Below are positions 18,931-28,961 of a DNA stretch of 28,961 nt, piece after piece. The DNA lies in contig BCHH01000006.1 of the NCBI GenBank assembly GCA_001599595.1, positions 1,650,216 through 1,679,176 of the forward strand. Reading direction: 5' to 3'. Position 1 is the stretch's first letter; the number at the start of each line of letters is the position of its first letter. The notes below the pieces were generated by a model. That model was not told where the DNA came from and searched no databases. It saw only the letters and a list, made by a program, of their open reading frames with translations. The stretch comes from Beverwykella pulmonaria. Taxonomy: Eukaryota > Ascomycota > Dothideomycetes > Pleosporales > Melanommataceae. The position numbers and the translations under genes were made by a program.

Positions 18931-20561
18931 ATGTCGAGCTCCAACTCCATCCATACCCCACAAGTCCACTCAAACCTTGGAACCAACCCCTTCTCGACAC
19001 CAGTTAGGCTCAGTCGTGCCCCATCTGTCGATGAACCAAATAGCAGCGGCAAGCCTTCTTCATATATACCCGTATCCGGTAATAGCAATCCGAATTGTGC
19101 CTTCATATAGTTGAATCTGACAATACCAGGTATACGTCAACCGCGACGAAGAAAATTCAAAAGCGCCCGGCTAGTCGACGGAGAGTTCGTTCCCCTAAAT
19201 CCACATTTATGTGTCGCTAATCAAAACGCAGATACGACCAAAAACCGTGGGCCGCAACGAAGCATCCGAAACTGAAATGGGAAAGATCAATCTTCTACGG
19301 ATCTATAGCAATAGGGATAGCCATAGGGGCAGTGATATGTTATATGGCATATGCTTCTGTGACCAACCACACATATTGCCTGATACTGGACGACGAGTTC
19401 AAGACAATTGACAGAAACGTTTGGAACTTCGAGATACAGAGAGGAGGGTTTGGAAGCGGAACTTTTGAATGGACAACCGATGATCCAAAGAACGTATATA
19501 CGGACGCCGAAGGTCTTCACATCGTGCCTACGCTTACGTTGGAAACGACGGATATCACAAAAGAGCAACTGATGGACAATTATGTGCTGAACCTGACCAC
19601 AGATGGGACATGTACGACGACTGGGATTGATAACTGCTCAGTCCGGTCTAACAAGACAGCTGGCACCATTATTAACCCAGTCCGCAGTGCTCGCCTTTCG
19701 ACTAAAGGAAAGAAGAGCATAACGTATGGGAGGGTCGAGGTGGTTGCGAAGATGCCTAAGGGCAACTGGTTATGGCCAGCTATCTGGATGATGCCAGGCT
19801 AGCCTCCCGCTTCGCATTCATAGAGCTCGTACTGACTATATTGACAGAGAGAGACACCTATGGTAAATGGCCGGCCTCTGGAGAGATTGATATTGCTGAG
19901 AGCAGAGGAAACAATGGCGACGACTACACCAGCGGAGGGCGCGACTCACTCATCGGTGCCCTGCATTGGGGTCCGGTCCCCGAAAAGGACGCATTCTACA
20001 AGACCTCGGGACAGCACCTGATTCGCCGCACTGACTATTCCCAAAAATTTCATACATTTGGCGTCGAGTGGAGTGAAGACTACCTCTTCACATACATCGA
20101 CTCAAGACTCTTGGTATGCAGCTTTTATAGAGTGCGAGGCTTCGATAGGCTAACACAGACATACAGCAAGTTTTCTTCATCAAGTTCAGCAAGTATCGCA
20201 GTATGTGGGACCGAGGCGGCTTTGGTGAAGTCACGGTGAACAAGTCTGCACTCTTCGATCCGTGGTCGCAATCAGGCAAACCCAACACTCCCTTCGATCA
20301 ACCATTCTACTTGATCCTAAATGTTGCAGTGGGTGGTACAAATGGGTTCTTCCCGGACGGTGTCGGCAATAAACGTGGGTCTATTCTTGCCAATGATAGG
20401 AACATTGATGTTGACTACTTTTAGCATGGGGTGACTTGAGCGGTACTGCTCCGAAGGAGTTTTGGGATGGTCAATCTGCATGGTATCCGACCTGGGGTGA
20501 GGGCGACAAACGGGGCCTCACGGTCAAGAGTGTCAAGATGTGGAAGCAAGGGGCTTGCTAG
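18931..20561 (+). CDS. Type II membrane-anchored GH16 beta-glucanase / transglycosidase
   Basis: Six exons: 18931-19078, 19130-19184, 19232-19797, 19848-20113, 20167-20374, 20425-20561; 459 residues. Residues 1-~60 are a Ser/Pro/Asn-rich cytosolic tail with TNPFSTP, followed by FKSARLVDGEYDQKPW (basic-aromatic motif usual before the anchor in this fungal group). A single membrane helix spans 88-107 (IFYGSIAIGIAIGAVICYMA). The catalytic domain then starts with CLILDDEF; EWTTDDPKN, GRVEVVAKMPKG and WLWPAIWMMP are GH16 landmarks. The active site is GEIDIAES: nucleophile E269, D271, acid/base E274, all intact. The domain continues through FHTFGVEWSEDY, DRGGFG and NVAVGGTNGFFPD to KMWKQGAC. It likely cleaves or re-ligates beta-1,3- or mixed-linkage glucans in the wall from a membrane-anchored position. 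The 50-nt third intron (19798-19847) starts with GC (CAG|GCTAGC) because no GT donor can restore the frame. Confidence 0.92.
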
Positions 20562-21493
20562 TAATTTGCGATGCCGTTGTTGATGGGTTGAAACAGCTTG
20601 AGCCAGGAAACTCAAACGCTCAAATTTTATGGCTTTTTAAACATGGCTTGGGCTGCTGTATGCTCGGTGGATGTGTGAAATTTGGTGGGACATTGAAAGT
20701 TGAAACGTCGAGACAGATATAGAGTATACTCATTACAAACACTAGACTACTGCGGTGAATTCGGTATTTCGAGAGGAGGAGGATGTTGTTCAGCAGTTCT
20801 TACTTTTGGGTTTGCTGCATCCCGCTGCTGATGGAAATGCTCCATTAGCGTCGGGGCCTAATTCTTTCCAAGGTTAGCGCTTGTGCACGGATGACAGTTA
20901 ATGTAAACCCCCGACATCATTCACTCCTCATTATCCCGTATTCTGGGATGTCTCTACAGCCCAAGCCATGCCGCGTCTTACCACGCGCCGATATCGTCAA
21001 GACTTTCCGTCTCCTGGACAGCAATTTCAGCCTGAACCTTGCACAGCCATGTTGGCCTGCATCTGCATGCAGCATCAGGTAGGCGCCGTCTCATTTGGAT
21101 GTCCTATCCGAATCAGGAGTCTCCAGCGTATTCGCCCAGAGTTTCTGTTTCTCGAGTGTGACTGGCGCTTTTCTAACCAATCTGTCCCACGAAAACGAGC
21201 AGCCACAACATTGGACACACCACAATAGTTCTACAATCAACGGATGGCTTCGAGCTGAACCTCTACAGAACTTGAAGCTCGACTAGTTCAATAATTCACT
21301 ATGGTGATTGACACTAGGTAAGAGTCTCCCATGTGTATCGCGTCACAGAACGCTCTCCTCTTCACTACCTCAAACGTCTGGCTTTTCCTATCCGTTCGTC
21401 AAGTCATTAGAGCTTTGTACATTCTGCTGTATTGCCCTTGTACATATTCGTTGCCAGCGTCTTCTTCTGTGTCTAGTTTTATGTTTTGAACAC
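20562..21493 (+). other. Intergenic region and promoter of the WSC-oxidase gene
   Basis: About 930 bp between two plus-strand genes. It contains no recognisable coding sequence. The last ~200 bases are pyrimidine-rich (TCTCCTCTTCACTACCTC and similar), as expected for a fungal promoter or leader. Confidence 0.5.
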
Positions 21494-24400
21494 ATGTTAG
21501 TGATGAGCTCAACGTCTGTTACGTCGAGTCCAGCAGCTCTACTTTTCTTACTTTCCGTATGACTCGCTCGTCTTCCATCCTTCTCAGAACGAAAGGGCTG
21601 ACTTCCTTGCCTACAGGTGACCTTTTCCTCCGCTCAAGATGTCCATAAGCGGGCTCTCTCTACTCCGGTCTCTCCTGTCACCGATTGGACGTATGCAGGC
21701 TGTTACACGTATGTTCATATACTATCCACGTTCTGCTCCATATGTCCTGACTCTTGGACATTCAGTGACCAAGTGGGCGCGCGATCTTTAATCCAGGTGT
21801 CGATGACGAGCGATACCCTAACGAATATACAATGTATACAATTTTGCTCGGGTAAAGGCTTCGACCACGCAGGCTCGGAATATGCTACCGAATGCTGTGA
21901 GTACTCCTCTGTGGCACAACGACATGGGAAATGTACTGATAGTACTTCTGGGAAGATTGTGGCGACTCTCTCAAGAATGGCGGTACAATTGCAGACGAAG
22001 CTGATTGCAATATGGCCTGTGGCGGTATGTAATGATAGATATGCACGGCATCTCCCTTTCGCGGTCCTAATTCGAAGACAGGGAACGTAACTGAACCGTG
22101 TGGTGGACCCAATCGGCTGACTTTGTTCAACACGATAGTTCCAGCAGGGCCTGTTGGCCCTTTCGTAAACCCCGGGGTAAATGGATTTCGGTCTCTCGGA
22201 TGCTACACGTACGTATTTATTTCGTCTTTTGCCTCTCTGTTCCCACAATTCCGTGTGGTGCGTGAGTTTCCCACCGGTGCCGTATCCCTCAATCGTTCTG
22301 GGTATTTAGTTGGGAATGCGCTCTTTTTTATGATATGAGACCAATAATTTTGGACCAATCAGGGCCCTGCGCTTGCACCCCCGACCACTTCCGGGTTTGT
22401 TGGACTCTTTAGTGTCTGTCAGCTGATACTAGCCTAGCGACAATGTCAATGCTCGTTCTCTCGCAACAGGGGTGGCCACCGATGGAGGTGCAGGGTCGCT
22501 AACCGTCGCACTTTGCACGGCAGCCTGCTCAGCCGAAGAGTACCTATATGCCGGTGTTGAATACGCGGGAGAGTGCTGTGAGTAGTCCAAGTCTTGTTCA
22601 GATTTCCACTACACCTCTTCTTCTAGAGTATGCTGAACTTCAGACTTGCCTTTGTGCTTACGCTTCTAGATTGTGGCAATGCGATTGCCAACAGTGGCAC
22701 ACCCTCGCCCGCTACAGATTGCAACTTAGTATGATCCATTTTAATACAATAGTCGCCTTACCTCTTTTTTACTGACGTCCTGTAGGCTTGCAATGGCAAC
22801 TCGACAGAATTGTGCGGTGGCCCAAGTCAACTGAATGTTTACACCCGCAGACAAGCGCCTGTTGGTTGGAACATCCTCGGATGCTATACCGATGCCGTTA
22901 ACACTCGAACTCTTACCAATCGACAATTCCCTGCAGGCGATCTTACCACTGAATCCTGTCTTGCTGCATGTCACAGCGCAAACTACGCTTACGCGGGTAC
23001 AGAATATGGAGGAGAGTGCTAGTAAGCGAAGATTTTTGTCGAAGGTTTTTGTTTAGAATGGACTCATTTAACGCGGCTCGCAGCTGCGGTAACTCGTTTT
23101 CTAATGGTGGCGGACCTGCCCCTGACGGCAGCACGGGATGCAACATGGCTTGCAACGGTAATTCGCAAGTAGGTTCTCTTATCATCGTTCATGCCTTTCT
23201 TATTTTGAGGAATATCTGACAAGTCTAGGAAATTTGCGGTGGTCCCAATCGGCTCAATGTGTATGTATATGGAGATGGGCCCACAACTTCCAGCTCTACA
23301 GCCGTCCCAGCCACGACTCAACCAGCTAATCCAGGGACTACCACCACAACAAGTGCTATTGCAACACCCGCTGTCACCTCCCTTCCGGCTGGTTGGTCGT
23401 ATAAGGGGTGCTGGTTCGACAACAACAACAATGGACGAGCCATGAGTAACCAGCAGAGCGATAATCCACAGCTTACCGTAGAGATATGTGTCTCTACCTG
23501 CAGCAACCTTGGTTACTCTGTGGCAGGCATGGAGTATGCTTCTCAATGCTTCTGCGACAATTTCCTTCGGAATAGTGCTATCAATGCCTCTGAATCAGAT
23601 TGCAGCATGCCTTGCGCCGGCAATAATAACGAAATGTGCGGTGCAGGTAACAGGTTGAGTGTATACTCGAACAACACCGCTCTTACCATTTATCCCGTGC
23701 CCTCGGTTCAGAAGAATGATCTTCCCGGCTCCTGGCAATATACAGGCTGTCTCGCTGATGATGCTCAAACAAGAGCGCTTCCATATCAGCTGATCTTGAC
23801 CAAAAACAACACCGCCAACAATTGTATTTCGCAGTGTTCGGCCTTTGGATATAGTGCTGGTGGTATGGAGTACAGCAATGAGTGTTGTAAGTATTTTTCA
23901 TACTTTCAATTTGACCCATTGTTTACACGCTGCAGACTGTGGTGACCCAAGCGATGTCATCGCCGCAGGTGTTGGTCTTGTAGCAGAGTCAGATTGCAGT
24001 TTCAGCTGTTCAGGCAATGCAACTACGATCTGTGGAGGATCACGCCGTATCTCCTACTACACCTGGAACGGTCCTCCCTTGACGCAATGGAGTTATGCCT
24101 CTGGAAACGCTGCCGGGCAGTATCAATTCCTCATTGGTGGTGTGGTCGTACCCTTAGTAACACAAGCTGGTCGAAATGGCAAGGTAACATTCCTGGAGAA
24201 GGCGGGAACTGGTCCTCCAAATAGCACAGGAGCATACGAACTTGACTTGGCCCAAATCAACAACTTCACCGGCGCATGGAGGCCAATGCATGTTAAGACC
24301 GATGTTTTTTGTTCAAGTTCACTTACTCTTCCGGACAAGGTTGGACGACAGATCAACGTTGGTGGGTGGGCTTTAGGTTCGACCTTTGGCATTCGATTGT

Positions 24401-25687
24401 ATTGGCCTGATGGTTCACCTGGGAAGTGGGGTGTGAATGACTGGCAAGAGAACGTAAATGAGGTCTCGCTGCAAGCTGGACGCTGGTACCCAACTTCCAT
24501 GATCATGACGAACGGCTCTATCCTTGTTGTAGGAGGAGAGCAAGGCTCCAATGGCGCTCCGACTCCTTCGCTCGAAATCCTTCCCCCAGTGGGCCCTGTA
24601 CTCTTCTGCGACTGGCTCAACCGCACCGATCCTAACAATTTGTATCCTTTCTTGGCGGTTCTTCCCTCTGGTGGTATCTTTGTGGCGTACTACAACGAGG
24701 CTAGAATCCTGGATGAGGTCACTCTCGGAACCAAGCAAGTTCTTCCGAACATGCCTGGCGCGGTGAACAACTTCCTTGCGGGCCGAACGTACCCAATGGA
24801 GGGCTCGGCTGTTCTTCTCCCTCAGTCCGCCCCATACACCGATCCTCTAGAGATCATGGTCTGCGGTGGCTCGACACCTGTTCAAGGCTTCGCTTTAGAC
24901 AACTGCGTTACCATTGCCCCGGAAGTCCCCAATGCAAACTGGACTCTCGAGCGAATGGTGAGTACACTTCTATCAATTCTTTAATGTCGCTTGTACTAAT
25001 CGAAACATGCAGCCCTCGAAACGTGTACTGACCTGCATGACTGCTCTTCCAGACGGGACCTACTTGATTCTCAATGGAGCTCAACAAGGCTTCGGTGGCT
25101 TCGGTCTCGCCCAGAATCCCAACCGTAACGCCGTCTTGTACGACCCTAGCAAGCCCGTCAACTACCGCTTCACTGTCATGGCCAACACCACCATTGACCG
25201 CCTTTACCACTCTGAAGCCATCCTCCTCGACGACGGCCGTGTCCTCGTCAGTGGCTCTGATCCCGAAGACAATCTTCACGTGCAAGAATACCGGGTCGAG
25301 GTTTTCATCCCGCCGTACTTGATGGGCAACCCAACTCAACCCGTCGTCACCATGGCAAGCAACCAGAAAGACTGGGCGTACGGCGGGACTTACACTTTCA
25401 CATCATCACAAATCATTTCCAGGGTGACGTTGCTCGGCGCAGGAGCTTCCACACACGGCAACATCATGGGCCAGAGGACCATCTTCCCTGCCTTCACATG
25501 TAATGGTAATACTTGCACTGTTACCGCACCACCGAATGCGCATATTTGCCCGCCAGGCTGGTTCCAGCTGTTTGCCCTAAATGGCGCCGGCGTCCCTAGC
25601 TCCGCGATGTGGGTCCGCATTGGAGGTGACCCGGCGCAGCTCGGCAACTGGCCTCAGGCTCCTGATTTCACGGTGCCGGGCGTATAG
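21494..25687 (+). CDS. Secreted WSC(x5)-glyoxal oxidase (AA5_1 copper radical oxidase)
   Basis: Twelve exons: 21494-21556, 21617-21708, 21766-21896, 21956-22024, 22082-22208, 22438-22577, 22670-22728, 22786-23021, 23084-23168, 23229-23886, 23936-24957, 25013-25687; 1118 residues. A signal peptide ([10 protein letters not shown]) is encoded by exon 1; the ATG at 21503 is an equal alternative. Five WSC domains start near residues 45, 153, 254, 389 and 501, each with GC(Y/W/L)xD, EC(Y/F)CG/D and C-G-x(2)-R/Q-L motifs; a Thr/Pro linker lies at ~351-387. The catalytic domain is ~605-1118. Copper and radical residues are present: C679 in VFCSS and Y738 in RWYPT (the Cys-Tyr cofactor), Y959-H960 in RLYHSEAI, and H1042 in STHGN. 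Such enzymes oxidise aldehydes or alcohols and release H2O2; WSC domains bind wall glycans. It probably acts in the wall or on polymers outside the cell. Confidence 0.94.
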
Positions 25688-28260
25688 GTTACCAAGTTGC
25701 TTTCTCCATAGAAACTACTTGCTTGTTGGGGATATAGTGGTTGTTGAGCTTCTATCTATTTTGAATTTGGGGAGGTGGGCCGGTAATGTGCATTTAGTGA
25801 AAGAGATCAGTCAATTGCATATACATGTCGCAGCCTTACAGATCCCGGTAAGGATAATTTGTATATAAATTTCCGACGGTTGGGAAAATTTAGGCAAAGT
25901 TTGTAGTGTGAATTCAGTTGTGTTTGGTACCGACTTCTCCACTGCGCTACATTTCGCAGATAGTCGACAATTTCATGACTTGCCAACGATACGCAAGACT
26001 CAGTCAACCGTCCCGGCTCACCATCTACACAAAGTCGGGCCGAGCTTCTAATTACGTCCTTCATGACCGTCGCTCGGTATCATAGACTCAGCTTCCCTTT
26101 TCGGTAAGATCCAACGCTCGCCCGCCACATCCATGCGTCATGCATGCAGGCACATGCAACACCCCTACCTCGACCAAACACAACTACGCCGCGACACGTA
26201 TTCCCCAAGCCGCCCCATATCCAATATTTTGCTGCATGGCATTGCATCACCTGTGTGGCTTCCCGTTATCTGGGAAATCGATATTTCGTACATGCTGTGT
26301 GATGGCATGTATGTGTTTGGTGAGGAGAGGGATGGGGCTATATACGAGGTGGTGTGAGATATATAGTCTCAGCTGTGATAAATTCTTTGGAAACGGACAT
26401 TTATGTTGAGGGGAGAGGTGCGGCTGAGACTTGATACGAAAAGGACGGAGTTTTGTGCAACGACGGCGGATGCGATGCTGTTTTCGAGCCGGCTTTGAAG
26501 TGAGCGAACGTCTTTTTATGATTGGAATTCTTGAGGGAGAGAATTCCGAGAGCGAGAAGGTATAAGGAAGGGTTAAGTATGAGCTGATCGTGCTGAGTAC
26601 GCAATATCCTACGCTAATGAGTGCTTTGCTTGCACCAAAAGTAGTGAGATCATCCGCACTACCACACAGATATTCCGTGCCATTGTCGAAGACGGGACAG
26701 TAGGGCCGTTTCATCTCCATCTTCAGAAGCTCCCGAAGAGGCAACGAAGAAGATCCCCCCTCCCCTACCATTCCTTGCCTCCTTGCCTCCCTCGCACCCG
26801 ATAGTTCCCTTACCAACGGCACCCTCCCGAGCCTCTACTCTTACCCCCACCCTCCTATCTCCACTTCCGCCCCCACGTTAGCGTATACCGTTATCGCATC
26901 GAGCTGCGGATACCCATCCTTCCTCGCCTTCGCCTCCTTTGCAGTACGACACATTCAGTCTGCCGGGGCAATGAAGAGGGTCCGATAGAAGAGTTTCCAA
27001 TCGTCAGGGAGTATCTCTTCTAGATTGAAGACTTTGGCAATGGGGGTTTGATTTGCTTCCTAGTTGGCGATGGTCTTAAGGTCTAATGAAAGAGAGATGA
27101 GTACAGAAATTGGTGCGTCTCGAGCACACGGCCAGCTTCCAGACCAATTAATTCGCGCTGGTGCCGGGGAATATCCAGCGAAGGAACTGTTCAGCGCTGA
27201 TCCGCATGTCGCATGCAAAGATGACGTAGGCCTGTTGCGCTTGTCGGACAAGAGGTTCATCTTGTCAGGTTGAGCGGGAATTCTAAGTTCGAGTTAGCGA
27301 TGGCGTTGCTAGCGGAGATCCAAGTCCTCAGTCAGAGAGGTACGCTTATAGTACGGCGCTACTTGCTGCGTAGTGTTCCTTGCAGGATAGGCATGATGAT
27401 TTATCGGAGCTGACATTGCGGAAGTGTAGATGGAGTAAATTCTATTGCATATTAGTGTGTCCATTGAAAGTAGAAGATTTCAGAAGGGAGGTAAACATGC
27501 CTTTATATTAGTAGATTTAGGCACCTTGATAAGTAAGAGGAGTCTTGCCACATTTACCCTGACTAAATATCTGTGGTTTCCCTTCCACTCGAGATTCAGA
27601 CTGCACCCCTTCACTCAATTAAAAGGCGGTCTGGTAGTAGACATCACTTCAAGGTACTAGCCAAATGGAGTGTGCATACAATTGAACATCCAGAAGCAAC
27701 AAGGAAAGACAAATTGAGGTGATTATCAGTGCAGCACCGACCGCCCCATCTTCGCGTTCGATGAAACTACCCGCCAGCTCTTGAAGTATCACTTTAGTAC
27801 CGACCTTCCACCCTCGACTCTTTACAAAGCCCTCCCTTCAGGGCTACAATCAATCGCTAAAATTCAATCGGCTTAGACAGTCAATCATCGAATCCCACCT
27901 CTTCTATTGACTCCTGCGTGTGTTGATTGAGATTCGACGAGACTGCGAATATTGGTAAGCTTTTCTGGAGGCGAGGCGAAGAGAATGTTGGGGAAGAGGA
28001 AACGGGTGAGGCAATTGGGGAGAAGGGGGACACTCATGAATGTACTTGTTCCAGCGAGCTTTGTATTAGTAAGAATGAAGGCACTCTCGAATGTGTGCGG
28101 CCCGACGAGTATTGAGTCACTATCCCAAAAGACCGTGAATTCTTCCGAATATAGGGTGAAGCCGGCGAGTGATCGCTGATCGACTGGCGTGCAAACAGGT
28201 TTATTTGTTTCGGAGTAGTAGGTCTTGAATTGTGATTACAGATTGTAGGAGTAAGATCCC
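25688..28260. other. Gene-poor right flank, no convincing gene
   Basis: About 2.6 kb. The longest frame (minus, 26247-26822, 191 codons) has low-complexity basic sequence and no domain. At 27060-27273 both strands have ~65-codon open frames with protein-like composition, but neither matches a family or joins to a neighbouring exon. A CT-rich block lies at 26700-26880. Possible decayed genes cannot be told from chance here. Confidence 0.5.
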
Positions 28261-28280
28261 CTGATCAGAGTTGGCAACAA

Positions 28281-28420
28281 TCAATTCAATCAACTATTCC
28301 TTATCCAATTGATTTGATTGATGAAGCTGCCCGTAGCAGATTGATTTGATTGACTTGATAGGGTAGAGGAGGGTGAATTGAATTGGAAATTGATTGGTAA
28401 TTGATGATCGATTATCAAAT
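28281..28420. repeat. TTGAT/ATCAA-rich degenerate repeat block
   Basis: ATTGATTTGATTGA occurs at 28308-28321 and exactly again at 28340-28353, 32 bp apart. An inverted, near-matching TCAATTCAATCAA lies at 28281-28293, and further AATTGATTGG / AATTGATGAT words follow to ~28410. Opposed copies could pair into a hairpin. This looks like a decayed satellite or the end of a transposable element; no coding part of an element is visible. Confidence 0.6.
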
Positions 28421-28560
28421 CCGTATCTGATTTGTATGGGGGTTTGTGAGAGCAGTACTAGCAGGGAACGGAACGAAGAGATGGATCAGAGGTAAACAAG
28501 CTTGATTCATCAGAGTCGAGACGAATCCTTCAGGATACTCGGAGGATTTGAAGAAAGCTA

Positions 28561-28961
28561 TATATGGTATGTCACGTGACTTGTCGACCCAGATGCCTCC
28601 AAAGATACGTCACGTGATCTTTAAGCACACGGCCCGATAGGCCTCCAAGGGGCCTCTGCAGGAGACCCTCCGGGAACAGAATGTTATACGAGGTGAACAC
28701 TTACTGGGTCCGGTCCGTACTAAGGCGGAGCGTAAGCGTAGGTGTCGTAGGATTATTCTGTGAGGTTCGAAGACGATGATATAAGACAGAGGGGTGGTAA
28801 ATCCAATCAATAAATTGACTAACTAACTTGCTGTATCAATCTGGGTAAGAGGCGAGTGAAGTTATTTGAGTTGACTACAAAGAGCAAACATAACATAGGG
28901 AACTGCCTTCCTTATATATTTCCTCTTTGCCCATAGAATCCTAAGTCTCCCATCCCTTGGC
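28561..28961. other. Terminal stretch, possibly LTR-like, no gene
   Basis: About 400 bp to the window edge. It carries the paired palindromes, a region with AATAAATTGACTAACTAAC, and a TATATATTT stretch near 28914. Composition and short motifs recall a solo LTR, but no target-site duplication, primer-binding site or element ORF can be identified, so this is only a suggestion. Confidence 0.2.
28571..28618. promoter_or_regulatory. Paired TCACGTGA palindromes
   Basis: GTCACGTGAC (28571-28580) and GTCACGTGAT (28609-28618) share the perfect palindrome TCACGTGA, 38 bp apart. TCACGTGA is the preferred Cbf1-type bHLH site. No downstream gene start is visible before the window ends, so these may serve a gene outside the window or sit inside an LTR-like sequence. 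Confidence 0.35.

Noticed and set aside
18507..19106. 199-codon minus-strand open frame
   Set aside because: It overlaps exon 1 of the GH16 gene in antisense, has no recognisable domain and no supporting intron structure.
26247..26822. 191-codon minus-strand open frame
   Set aside because: Composition is low-complexity (Ser/Pro/Arg/His-rich C-terminal half), no family is recognised, and there is no splice or promoter evidence.
27060..27273. Open frames of ~65 codons on both strands with protein-like composition
   Set aside because: The two strands compete equally, neither links to another exon, and no family is recognised; recorded only as unassigned sequence.
28745..28770. GGTTCGAAGAC, checked as a tRNA B-box
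   Set aside because: It does not end in the required TCC, and no cloverleaf can be folded by eye.

Overview
The window is nuclear DNA from a filamentous ascomycete (Pezizomycotina). Genes are intron-rich, with short introns of mostly 46-75 nt. The introns have GTRNGT-type donors, CTNAC/GCTAA-type branch sites and YAG acceptors. The families are typical of moulds: a HET/NLR-type WD40 tail, a fungal type II membrane GH16 enzyme, and a WSC-domain copper radical oxidase. The species cannot be fixed from the sequence alone. All gene models below were spliced by hand, and every reading frame closes exactly across the exons given.

Layout. 1-384: 3' end of a WD40-repeat gene of the NACHT/HET-E type, cut by the window edge. 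385-2730: no convincing gene. 2731-3555 (+): class I SAM methyltransferase. 3926-4092 (+): a two-exon gene for a 38-residue, five-cysteine microprotein. 5067-6348 (-): secreted TRI14-like beta-propeller protein. 6349-7721: nothing convincing. 7722-9281 (-): PIN-like plus RGG-tail protein. 9731-10726 (-): TRAX (translin-associated factor X). 11034-12484 (+): GPI mannosyltransferase 1 (PIG-M/Gpi14), sharing a ~300 bp divergent promoter with TRAX and possibly having alternative 3' exons to 12922. 13367-16843 (-): an 11-exon GT2 membrane glycosyltransferase of 946 residues. 18931-20561 (+): a type II membrane GH16 glucanase/transglycosidase. 21494-25687 (+): a 12-exon, 1118-residue protein with five WSC domains and a glyoxal oxidase (AA5_1) domain. 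25688-28961: a gene-poor, repeat-like flank.

How the genes fit together. Four neighbours (PIG-M, GT2, GH16, WSC-oxidase; about 11.0-25.7 kb) all act on the cell surface or wall: GPI-anchor assembly, polysaccharide synthesis, glucan remodelling, and wall-associated H2O2-producing oxidation. Two other neighbours, PIN-RGG and TRAX, both point to RNA metabolism. Co-location is seen; functional linkage is inference. No mobile-element gene, CRISPR or tRNA was recognised.

Points most worth a second look: the 38-aa cysteine microprotein; the possible 120-residue alternative C-terminus of PIG-M; the GT2 enzyme with ExxRW in place of QxxRW and an unassigned ~290-residue N-terminal region; the repeated intron positions that record WSC exon duplication; and two predicted GC-AG introns.
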